Shown here in pieces: positions 9,935-18,900 of a DNA stretch of 64,000 nt (positions are counted from its first letter, which is position 1; each line of letters opens with the position of its first letter). The position numbers were made by a program, and so were the translations under genes. The DNA is from Rebecca billardiae RCC1528 (lineage: Eukaryota > Haptophyta), in contig OZ251226.1 of the NCBI GenBank assembly GCA_965240325.2, positions 1,178,001 to 1,242,000 of the forward strand, in the 5' to 3' direction. The notes below the pieces were generated by a model, which saw only the letters and a list, made by a program, of their open reading frames with translations, searched no databases and had not been told where the DNA came from.

Positions 9935-10715
9935 CGATTGCCTTCCAAAACACAGGATTGCTTTTTGGAGGCCTCGTGTCCACCCTCCCACCGTGCGACG
10001 TTTGTCCATGAGTGCCTCCTTCAAGGATCTTCATCATCAAGAATCAAGTGTCATAATGCACATGCGCATTTGCGTCCACCGGCCTCATCAGCGTCTTTGC
10101 ATATCAAGTCGCCGGCACGCACAGCTCGGGGCGATGCCAGCTAAGCTTATCCAACCATGACGGGGCGAGACTATCGATCAAGGGGGGTGAATGCCATTCA
10201 TACGCCGGTCGTCTGTTTTGTGGCGGTGTCTTTGTGCAGTGTTGGATGGCGTCAATCACGCCTTAACCAAGTGTGCACGTTAAAACATAGTAAACTGTAA
10301 GCGCATCATCTTCCCCCCTCCTAAAATTACAAAATCCCCACCATCAGTCTAATCACACGCGCCATTATCTATTTTATTATTTTGATTTTGCAGAGCACGT
10401 GCGCCGCCCCCCCCCCCGGCTTTCGCTCACGCTCAGACCTTTCGGGGGGGGGGGGGCATAATAACATCATGTAAACGAGAGGCCCACTACTCATCACTAG
10501 TCACGTCGAGTTACCGGCTGACACTGATCGATGCGGCCCACGATTATAACCATAAACCAGGTAACCCGAGGTCAAGGCAGCTACGGCTTAGACTAAGTTA
10601 CAAGACTTAGCATCAGCGACGTGAGCCTCAGACAATGTACCCAGCCCTTCGACAGGCTCAGCTCAGCTCAGCGGCGAACGAGCAGCATGTGCTCCCAATC
10701 AGAGGCTCGCAGAGC
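9935..10715. other. Intergenic with dispersed hairpin repeat
   Basis: No coding region supported. It holds one copy of a GC-hairpin dispersed repeat (10381-10457). Confidence 0.55.
10381..10457 (+). repeat. Dispersed GC-hairpin element, copy 1
   Basis: Shares ttttgcAgagcacgtgcgcc, a C-run, ggctttcgctcacgctcaga and a G-run with copies at 40413-40517 (same strand) and 51452-51550 and 52711-52809 (opposite strand). The C-run plus Gs and the final cGGGG run can pair into a stem. The C and G tracts are longer here (about 12 each) than in the other copies. Confidence 0.8.
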
Positions 10716-11318
10716 TCACTCGCCCTTGCATGCGTTAAGCCGCCTCCTGAGCTCGTCCGTGCCCAGGGAGCGCAGGTGGGCCTTGTTGCGCGTCAGCAGG
10801 CCAAGCGCCCCAGGACCGCCGTGCTGTGTGGCCCACGAGTGACGAGCAGCATCGACGTCTTCCGCACGCAGCAGCTGCAGCGTCGGCCAAGGCGCGCGCA
10901 CCGTGTAGTGCCCCGGGTCGTCAGGGTCTTCTGGCCTGCAGCCAATACCACCATCTATCCGTGTCGGATGGAAAGCGAGAAGGACAAAACGGGGCCCACC
11001 ATTGCGCGCGACAGCAGCGAGATCCTGCTCAACCGCGACCCAGAGCTCGGCGAATCGCCCGACCTCCCCGAAACGCTCGTCGGTGTACACGCACAGCGTC
11101 GTCGGCGCCTGGGCTTGCGCGTGCGGATGCCGGTTCGATGCGAGCAGCATGGCCTGCCTCCTGACGTACGCCACGAGGGCATCGTCGTGCGCATCGAGGC
11201 ACGGTGCGACGACTACGAGCGAGGCAGAGGTGACAGCCCACGGGCAGAGCTTGAGCCCCGCTACGAACGACGTGATCCATGCTATGGTCGCCTCGTGCGC
11301 GAGCCTGGCGCCGGCCAT
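10716..11318 (-). CDS. DUF1415 family protein
   Basis: 200-residue protein from the ATG at 11318. Family hallmarks visible are an N-terminal WITSFVAGLKLCPWA (compare the family pattern of a Trp/helix followed by L.LCPFA), then LLAFHPTRIDGG and RPEDPDDPGHYTVRAPWPT followed by LQLLRAEDVDAA. The family is known mainly from bacteria and algae and has no settled function. The start at 11318 avoids overlap with the opposite gene; a longer form from 11420 would add 34 residues and overlap the IPK1 start. Its 5' end is only 69 bp from IPK1. A bacterial origin of the family in algae is possible. Confidence 0.82.
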   Translation of the reverse strand: MAGARLAHEATIAWITSFVAGLKLCPWAVTSASLVVVAPCLDAHDDALVAYVRRQAMLLASNRHPHAQAQAPTTLCVYTDERFGEVGRFAELWVAVEQDLAAVARNGGPRFVLLAFHPTRIDGGIGCRPEDPDDPGHYTVRAPWPTLQLLRAEDVDAARHSWATQHGGPGALGLLTRNKAHLRSLGTDELRRRLNACKGE

Positions 11319-11387
11319 CGTGCCGCAGTCCACCACCCGGCCGCTCGGTCTGGGCGTGAGTTCGCTCGCAACCCCAGCCGGGCGGCG
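11319..11387. promoter_or_regulatory. 69-bp bidirectional promoter candidate
   Basis: Spans the gap between start codons of the DUF1415 gene (minus) and IPK1 (plus). At 69 bp, promoters or 5' leaders of the two genes must overlap or extend into each other's transcribed sequence. No TATA box is seen. Confidence 0.4.
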
Positions 11388-12845
11388 ATGGCGGACTCGG
11401 CACTTGGCGTCACACTCCATGCACTCGATGCGGACGAATGGGACTACCTGTCGGAGGGCTCAGTCCACCTGGTGCTCAAGCATCGCGAGCCTGGGCGCAC
11501 GATTGTGCTGCGTCTGCGCAAGGCGGCTCGCGCCGGCCGAGTCGACGCTGTGCCCTCAGATGCGTACGCACGCGCTGTGCTTGCGCCGCTCGTTGGGATG
11601 CAGTACGTCCACACCGGTCGGCCTGTGGCGCTGACTCGGGCATTCGTGCAGGCGGTGAGCTCGCGCTTGCTACAAGCCCGTGCTCAGAGCGGCGTGCGCG
11701 CCGATCCGCTGGACCTGGAGGCGGACACCGGCTGGATGGAGCGCGATCACACTCGGCTGCAACACGCGCCGACCATGCGGACTGAGTGTGCGCAGAGCCA
11801 GCCGACCGTTTGCTTCGAGCTCAAGCCCAAGGCGGCTCTTCTCCGTCCGCCCAGCACGGACGGGTCGAGCCAGTGGCCTGCCCACGTCTGCCACTTCTGC
11901 GGGCTGCAGCTCGCCAAGTGGCGCGCCGCCGGCGCCCAATCGGGCGCAGCCCACCCGCCGGCACACGAGCGCTCGGCCTTCTGTCCGCTCGACCTCTTCT
12001 CCGGCGAGCGTGCGCGCGTGCGCGTGGCGCTCGAGCGGCTCGTGCGCACGCCGCACAACAATCTCGCGGTGTTCGTCGACGGCGTGCACGTCTACGGCAA
12101 GGGCGAGCACGATCCGTCCCGCCTGCTGCACGCGCTCGGCGCGGCGCGTTCGGGCAGCGCACGAAGGGGAGCCGGCGCACACGCGAGCCGCGCCGCGGCG
12201 CTGCAGCCGTACCTGCGCGCCGTGGAGGAGATCCTGCTGCACGAGCCACTCCTGCCACGTCTCCGCGCGGCCCAGGCTGCCGCCGATCCGCACGGCACGG
12301 CCTCCGCTGCTAGCGCACTTACCGAGCTGGCCCGCCGCGTCGGCTGCGCCGGGGCGGGGAGCCTCGGAGCTCCCAGTGACGCTGAGCTGGCCGCAGCCCA
12401 GGCGGCCGTTCATGCGCACGTGCGCGCGCTGTGCGCGCCCCACGCACGCGCCGCCCGCGCGAGTGGCGAGGGCAGCGCCGGCCCCAAGTCGACGCCAGCT
12501 GCTCTCGAGCCCGCCTCCGCCGCATTGGCAGGGCGCGTGCACGGCTTCTTGCTCGCGCTCACGCTGCGCGACTGCAGCGTCATGATCCCCATGCGCCGCC
12601 TCTCGAGCGGCGGCGGCGACGGCGGCGTGCAGGGCCCGCTCGGGGCGCGCAAGACGGCGTGCGGCTGCGAGTACGACGTCGCGCTCGTCGACCTTGATCA
12701 AAAGCCAGCGAGCAAAGTGTACAAGCACGTCGCTGAAGAGGCGCGCATCGGCACCGCCCTGCGCGACCACCTACGGGCGGGGCCACCAGGTGCCGCCGTG
12801 CAAGGTGACGCGCTCGAGTCGTGGTGGCCACAGTGCCACATCTAG
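11388..12845 (+). CDS. IPK1: Inositol-pentakisphosphate 2-kinase
   Basis: 485-residue kinase predicted to phosphorylate inositol pentakisphosphate at position 2, giving phytate (IP6). IPK1-family motifs in order: LVLKHREPG near residue 24; CFELKPKAAL near 141, corresponding to the E-I-K-P-K motif; Cys/His zinc-site residues around 160-170 (HVCHFCG); SAFCPLDLFSGERARVRVAL near 200; LTLRDCSVMI near 394; VALVDLDQKPASKVYKH near 430, carrying the catalytic-region acidic residues. The stretch between about 270 and 370 is Ala-rich and looks like a lineage-specific insert. The start at 11388 begins just ahead of conserved sequence; an open frame extends upstream to 10635, but that part lies antisense to the DUF1415 gene and is not used. 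Confidence 0.9.
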   Translation: MADSALGVTLHALDADEWDYLSEGSVHLVLKHREPGRTIVLRLRKAARAGRVDAVPSDAYARAVLAPLVGMQYVHTGRPVALTRAFVQAVSSRLLQARAQSGVRADPLDLEADTGWMERDHTRLQHAPTMRTECAQSQPTVCFELKPKAALLRPPSTDGSSQWPAHVCHFCGLQLAKWRAAGAQSGAAHPPAHERSAFCPLDLFSGERARVRVALERLVRTPHNNLAVFVDGVHVYGKGEHDPSRLLHALGAARSGSARRGAGAHASRAAALQPYLRAVEEILLHEPLLPRLRAAQAAADPHGTASAASALTELARRVGCAGAGSLGAPSDAELAAAQAAVHAHVRALCAPHARAARASGEGSAGPKSTPAALEPASAALAGRVHGFLLALTLRDCSVMIPMRRLSSGGGDGGVQGPLGARKTACGCEYDVALVDLDQKPASKVYKHVAEEARIGTALRDHLRAGPPGAAVQGDALESWWPQCHI

Positions 12846-13144
12846 CCAGCGCGGCAGGCCGCGGGCTAGCCTACCTGCGGACATGCGTGCGCCCGCATGA
12901 AACGCGCCATGTCACTGCTCATGTATGTACACAGAGACCGACGCAACTCCGATTGGGCGCAGCCTCAGCACCCACGACCGCGGTGAAACAGTGGGCCGGC
13001 GGCAGGGAAGCCAGGAAGTTTCCGGCCACGTCCGTGTAACTTGCGCGGCCGGAGTGCCCTTCCGGACTGCGAAACGGCTCGCAAAACGCGGACACAACTT
13101 GGACGGTGGCTCACGACCGCGAGACGCCCCTTCCGAGACACGAC
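12846..13144. other. Short intergenic spacer
   Basis: Separates IPK1 from the F-box gene on the same strand. Nothing identifiable. Confidence 0.4.
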
Positions 13145-14764
13145 ATGACGGACGAGAGCCAGGCCTGCGGCGAGGCTGGCGCTCGAGCACTCGACGATCT
13201 TCCCGATGGGGTGCTTACTGAAGTGTTCGCCCATGTGCTCGGCACTTCACTCGCAGAGTGGCACACGCAGCGATCTGCATCGGGTCGAGCGAGCGCGCGG
13301 CTCGTGTGCTTGCGCTGGGCTGCGCTGATCGACGGCTGCGCAGACGCATATGTGGATGCCGTGTGTCACTTCAACCGTTGGGGCTCAGATGAGCGCAAGG
13401 CCATCAGCGCCGTGCGCAAGTTCGCGCCGAACGCCCCATTCCGCCGCCTCGAGCTCGAGGGCATAGACGAGGCCGGCCTGCAATCGCTGATGGATGTGCA
13501 TGCGGTCGCGCGAGCCGAGACGCACGCCGCGTGTGCCACAGCGTGCGGCCTGGGAACGCTGCGATTGCCCATGGGCTCTTTCATCTCCGCCCCACTGTTT
13601 GGATCCAACCTCGTTGACGTCGACCTCGGCGGCTGCCATGCGATCGGCGACGAGGCGCTGGGCTTGCTGTGCGCGCAAGCCGTGCGTCTGCGAGCGCTCA
13701 AGGTGACAGCCAACGGTGTACTCCAGTGCCCGCACGTGTGCGGGGTCGAGCTGCGCGAGGTGAACCTCTCGCTGTGCGCGGCGCTCTGTGACACCGCTGT
13801 CGACGCCTTGTGCGCCGGCTGCCCGCGGCTCGTCGAGCTGCAGCTGTGGCGCTGCTCCATGCTCGTCGCGCCGCGCATCGTCGGGCGCGAGCTGCGCACT
13901 GTCAACCTGAGCGACTGCGAGGGCGTGGTCGACAGCGCCATCGACGCCATGTGCGACGGGCGCGCGTGCCCTCGGCTGCGCTCGCTGTCGATTGGGAACT
14001 GCCTCGCCCTCCTCGAGGCGCGCATCCACAGCGCCTCGCTCGAGCTGCTCGACGCGTCTGGCTGTGCCAAGCTCTCCGACTCGGCGCTGAGCGACGCGTG
14101 CGCGGCGAGCGTGCGCCTGCGCAAGCTGTACGTGCCGCGCTGCGCCGCGCTGTGCCAGCCGGCGCTGGCTGGCGAGGCGCTTGAGGCGCTCAACCTCTCC
14201 GGCTGCGCCGACCTGTGCGACGCCGCCGTCGGCGCGCTCTGCGCGGCGTGCCCCTTGCTCGCGCGGCTGTGCCTCGCTATGTGCACCGCGCTCGTGGACC
14301 CGAGCATCGGCGGCGAGCAGCTCAGCGAGCTGGTGCTCTCGGGCTGCTCGGCGCTGGGCGACGCGGCCATCGGTCGGATGTGCGTGGCGTGCCCGCGGCT
14401 GCGCAAGCTCAACCTCTCGCACTGCACCGCTCTCTGCAGCCCCCAGCTCAGCTCGGCCTCGCTGCGCAGGCTGCTGCTCACCCACTGCCGCGAGCTGCGC
14501 GAGCCTCGCATCAGCGGCGCTGCACTCAGCGAGGTGTCGCTCTCGTGCTGCGCCAACGTGACCGATGAGATGGCGGAGGCCCTCTGCCGCGCGTGCCCCG
14601 CGCTGACCAAGCTCTCGCTCGCCTGGTGTGCCTCGATTCGCGCGCCACGCCTCGAGCACGCGCAGCTGGCTGTGGTCTCGCTCGTCGGCTGCGCCGAGCT
14701 CAACGACGAGCGCCTCGCGCAGATCCGTGCGCGCTGCCCGCAGCTGACCAAGCTCAAGCAGTGA
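13145..14764 (+). CDS. F-box and Cys-containing leucine-rich-repeat protein
   Basis: 539 residues from the ATG at 13145. An F-box-like segment is at about residues 16-60 (ALDDLPDGVLTEVFAHVLG ... ARLVCLRWAALID), the Skp1-binding part of SCF ubiquitin ligases. From about residue 150 to the end there are at least ten LRR units of the Cys-containing type, with motifs such as LRTVNLSDCEGVVDSAIDAM, LNLSGCADLCDAAVGALC and LSHCTALCSP. This organisation matches FBXL/AMN1-like substrate receptors. The repeats alternate long and short forms in an unusually regular way. An upstream GTG-initiated frame exists but the ATG gives a good F-box position. The substrate is unknown. Confidence 0.85.
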   Translation: MTDESQACGEAGARALDDLPDGVLTEVFAHVLGTSLAEWHTQRSASGRASARLVCLRWAALIDGCADAYVDAVCHFNRWGSDERKAISAVRKFAPNAPFRRLELEGIDEAGLQSLMDVHAVARAETHAACATACGLGTLRLPMGSFISAPLFGSNLVDVDLGGCHAIGDEALGLLCAQAVRLRALKVTANGVLQCPHVCGVELREVNLSLCAALCDTAVDALCAGCPRLVELQLWRCSMLVAPRIVGRELRTVNLSDCEGVVDSAIDAMCDGRACPRLRSLSIGNCLALLEARIHSASLELLDASGCAKLSDSALSDACAASVRLRKLYVPRCAALCQPALAGEALEALNLSGCADLCDAAVGALCAACPLLARLCLAMCTALVDPSIGGEQLSELVLSGCSALGDAAIGRMCVACPRLRKLNLSHCTALCSPQLSSASLRRLLLTHCRELREPRISGAALSEVSLSCCANVTDEMAEALCRACPALTKLSLAWCASIRAPRLEHAQLAVVSLVGCAELNDERLAQIRARCPQLTKLKQ

Positions 14765-15988
14765 GACGAGACGATGCGTGCCCCCGCCCCGTTTAGAACA
14801 CGCCGCTGGAGTTGCGTGAGCGCATGCACAGGTGCGGTACCCGCGCCCAAAACCCCGCCAGCGCAGGCCCAGACAGATTTGCTTCTGCGCCCACGGCGTG
14901 CGCAAGGAACGCCATGACGACTGACCCACCCCGCGCCTCCTCCCGCCCCTGCCCGCGCGCCCAACCGCCCTGCTCGTGTGGTCGACCTGCATTCGCGAAC
15001 TACGCGCCATGGTCCCCGTTCTGCATGCTGTCGATGGTGAGCTTCTTCACGACGACGCTATTCTCAACATCAACCTCTTCTGCTGTCCCGACGGCGTCGC
15101 GGCATCGAGCCTACCGAGCCAAACCTCACTCACGGCTGGCACACGGGGTCCAAGAGCACTCGCGGCGGGAGGAAATCGGGCGGTAACTCACTTGTATGTC
15201 CGCTTTGCATTTCAAGCGTGCGCTTGATCTGCGCTCGCAGCGGCTGCGCGCGTCTCTGGCGAGTGGGCGACGGCTCCGCGCACTCCCGCTCATCCGGCCA
15301 TGTGTGCCAGTTCGGGCCCAGCTGTACCGGGGACGACATGCCCGCGCATGCGCCTCTCCACGCTATTCGGCAGCAACAACGAGCACGCTGGCGCAGTCCC
15401 GCTCTGCTGGCCACTGAGCCTCTCGGGGCATCAATGCCAGCCAGGCATCACCGAGCCCGTGGCGCAAGACTAAGAGTATCGGACGGTGCTCTCCGCCGCA
15501 GTGCGCGCGGCGGCCCGCTGCAATTCTGTGGCTCGCGTCTGACACGACGATCGAGCCTACAGTCGGTAACTGTCGGTACGAGTCAATTGAGATTTGACTG
15601 TAGGACCGTATTCGTACTGTCAGCGGGACGTCAGTCACATCACGCAGTCTCATCAGTACTATCAGATTTCAGAGCCAGACTGATGTGTGGTCTTGATCAG
15701 GCAGTGACCGTTTGCAGGTGGTCTGCCGCGGCCGCGGGCGCGCGGCCTGCCGCTGGGGGAACAGTCTTCCAGTCCGGAGATGCATCCAAGGGAAACCAAG
15801 GCTTCCGCATCGGCAACGCCGGAAACAGGCTTGCGCCCGCCGCCGTCTCGCGGAAGGACAGCTGCACGAGCTGAGCAGCTGCCGCCGCCGCCGTCGCCCC
15901 AGGCCCCGGCCTTTCGGCGCACTAGCCTGGCCGCCGGCCACGGCCGCCCAGGCTTGTCCAAGCGGGCTGGGTGGGTGACACACTCACC
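14765..15988. other. 1.2-kb intergenic region
   Basis: No gene supported. A plus-strand open frame at 15218-15874 has no recognisable domain, no repeats and shadow-like composition, so I do not call it. The last part is the leader of the coiled-coil gene. Confidence 0.5.
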
Positions 15989-18900
15989 ATGTTCAGCAGG
16001 CGCAAGTCCGAATCCTCCGTGGGCACGCGCAGGCTGAGCGAGCCCTCCCTTGGGGCCAGGAGGCCGAGCGGCGCGCAGCAGCACCTGCAGATGGGCCAGC
16101 ACCTCGGCGAGGTGGTCGCCAGGCAGGCGATCACCATCGCCGAGCTAGAGGAGCAGATCAGCTCGCTTCGTACGGCGCGAGCCGGCACGACGGCGGCACA
16201 GTCGGGCATACCGGAGGTGGAGGAGGACTCGGTCGAGCTGGAGAGCGTGCGCGCGCAGCTGCTCGATGCACGGCAGCAGGTCACGCACCTCGAGCAGGAG
16301 ATTGCTCGGGGCGAGGCACAGACGGACACGGCTGACGAGCGCATGGATGCGCTCGAGGCGCGTGCGGCGGAGCTCCGCACGCGCGGTGACGAGCTGGACG
16401 CTCGCGAGGCGTCGTTTTCGTCGCGCGAGCGCGAGACAGCTCAGCGGGAGAAGGCGGTGGCGACGCTCGAGGCGGAGGTCACCGCTCGCAGTGCCGCGCT
16501 CGAGGCTCGTGCCACGGAGGTGGCGACGCGCGACACTGCGCTCGCGGAGCGCGAGGCAGAGCTCGAGAACGAGCTCGTGCGCGCTCGCCAGCTGGGTGCC
16601 AGCGGTGACGCTCCCGCCGCGGTTCACATGCACACCTCTGGTGACGCGAATGAGGCAGCTGCCGCCGTGGACGAAGGTGCGGCCGCTCTGCACACGCGAA
16701 CGAGCGCGCTCGAGGCGCGCGAGGCGGACGCGCAGCGCCTGCTGGCCGAGCTCGATGCCCGCGAGGCCGCACTCGCCGCACGGGAGGCGGAGGTGGTGGA
16801 GATGGAGGGGAGATTGGACGGGCTCGCCTCTGAGCGCGAGCGGCTGCTGCAGCAGCTCGAGCAGCAGCAAGCTGGGCAGCGCGAGGCTGCGGCGGCACTC
16901 GCCGCACGAGAGGCGGAGGTGGTGGAGATGGAGGGGAGATTGGACGGGCTCGCCTCTGAGCGCGAGCGGCTGCTGCAGCAGCTCGAGCAGCAGCAAGCTG
17001 GGCAGCGCGAGGCTGCGGCCGCACTCGCAGCTCGGGAGGCGGAGGTGGCGGCGCAGGCCGCGGCACTCGACGCGCGAGGCGATGAGATCGCCGCTCGCGA
17101 GGCCGCGGCGGCGGCACTCGCAGCTCGGGAGGCGGAGGTGGCGGCGCAGGCCGCGGCACTCGACGCGCGAGGCGATGAGATCGCCGCTCGCGAGGCCGCG
17201 GCGGCGGCACTCGCAGCTCGGGAGGCGGAGGTGGCGGCGCAGGCCGCTGCACTCGACGCGCGAGGCGATGAGATCGCCGCTCGCGAGGCCGCGGCGGCGG
17301 CACTCGCAGCTCGGGAGGCGGAGGTGGCGGCGCAGGCCGCGGCACTCGACGCGCGAGGCGATGAGATCGCCGCTCGCGAGGCCGCGGCGGCGGCACTCGC
17401 AGCTCGGGAGGCGGAGGTGGCGGCGCAGGCCGCGGCACTCGACGCGCGAGGCGATGAGATCGCCGCTCGCGAGGCCGCGGCGGCGGCACTCGCAGCTCGG
17501 GAGGCGGAGGTGGCGGCGCAGGCCGCGGCACTCGACGCGCGAGGCGATGAGATCGCCGCTCGCGAGGCCGCGGCGGCGGCACTCGCAGCTCGGGAGGCGG
17601 AGGTGGCGGCGCAGGCCGCGGCACTCGACGCGCGAGGCGATGAGATCGCCGCTCGCGAGGCCGCGGCGGCGGCACTCGCAGCTCGGGAGGCGGAGGTGGC
17701 GGCGCAGGCCGCGGCACTCGACGCGCGAGGCGATGAGATCGCCGCTCGCGAGGCCGCGGCGGCGGCACTCGCAGCTCGGGAGGCGGAGGTGGCGGCGCAG
17801 GCCGCGGCACTCGACGCGCGAGGCGATGAGATCGCCGCTCGCGAGGCCGCGGCGGCGGCACTCGCAGCTCGGGAGGCGGAGGTGGCGGCGCAGGCCGCGG
17901 CACTCGACGCGCGAGGCGATGAGATCGCCGCTCGCGAGGCCGCGGCGGCGGCACTCGCAGCTCGGGAGGCGGAGGTGGCGGCGCAGGCCGCTGCACTCGA
18001 CGCGCGAGGCGATGAGATCGCCGCTCGCGAGGCCGCGGCGGCGGCACTCGCAGCTCGGGAGGCGGAGGTGGCGGCGCAGGCCGCGGCACTCGACGCGCGA
18101 GGCGATGAGATCGCCGCTCGCGAGGCCGCGGCGGCCGCACTCGCAGCTCGGGAGGCGGAGGTGGCGGCGCAGGCCGCGGCACTCGACGCGCGAGGCGATG
18201 AGATCGCCGCTCGCGAGGCCGCGGCGGCCGCACTCGCAGCTCGGGAGGCGGAGGTGGCGGCGCAGGCCGCGGCACTCGACGCGCGAGGCGATGAGATCGC
18301 CGCTCGCGAGGCCGCGGCGGCGGCACTCGCAGCTCGGGAGGCGGAGGTGGCGGCGCAGGCCGCGGCACTCGACGCGCGAGGCGATGAGATCGCCGCTCGC
18401 GAGGCCGCGGCGGCGGCACTCGCAGCTCGGGAGGCGGAGGTGGCGGCGCAGGCCGCGGCACTCGACGCGCGAGGCGATGAGATCGCCGCTCGCGAGGCCG
18501 CGGCGGCGGCACTCGCAGCTCGGGAGGCGGAGGTGGCGGCGCAGGCCGCGGCACTCGACGCGCGAGGCGATGAGATCGCCGCTCGCGAGGCCGCGGCGGC
18601 GGCACTCGCAGCTCGGGAGGCGGAGGTGGCGGCGCAGGCCGCGGCACTCGACGCGCGAGGCGATGAGATCGCCGCTCGCGAGGCCGCGGCGGCGGCACTC
18701 GCAGCTCGGGAGGCGGAGGTGGCGGCGCAGGCCGCTGCACTCGACGCGCGAGGCGATGAGATCGCCGCTCGCGAGGCCGCGGCGGCGGCACTCGCAGCTC
18801 GGGAGGCGGAGGTGGCGGCGCAGGCCGCGGCACTCGACGCGCGAGGCGATGAGATCGCCGCTCGCGAGGCCGCGGCGGCCGCACTCGCAGCTCGGGAGGC

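Noticed and set aside
10635-11387. N-terminal extension of IPK1
   Set aside because: This part is antisense to the DUF1415 gene, which has clear family motifs; the IPK1 similarity starts after 11388.
15218-15874. 218-residue plus-strand frame
   Set aside because: No domain, no homology I can recognise, and composition like random GC-rich DNA.
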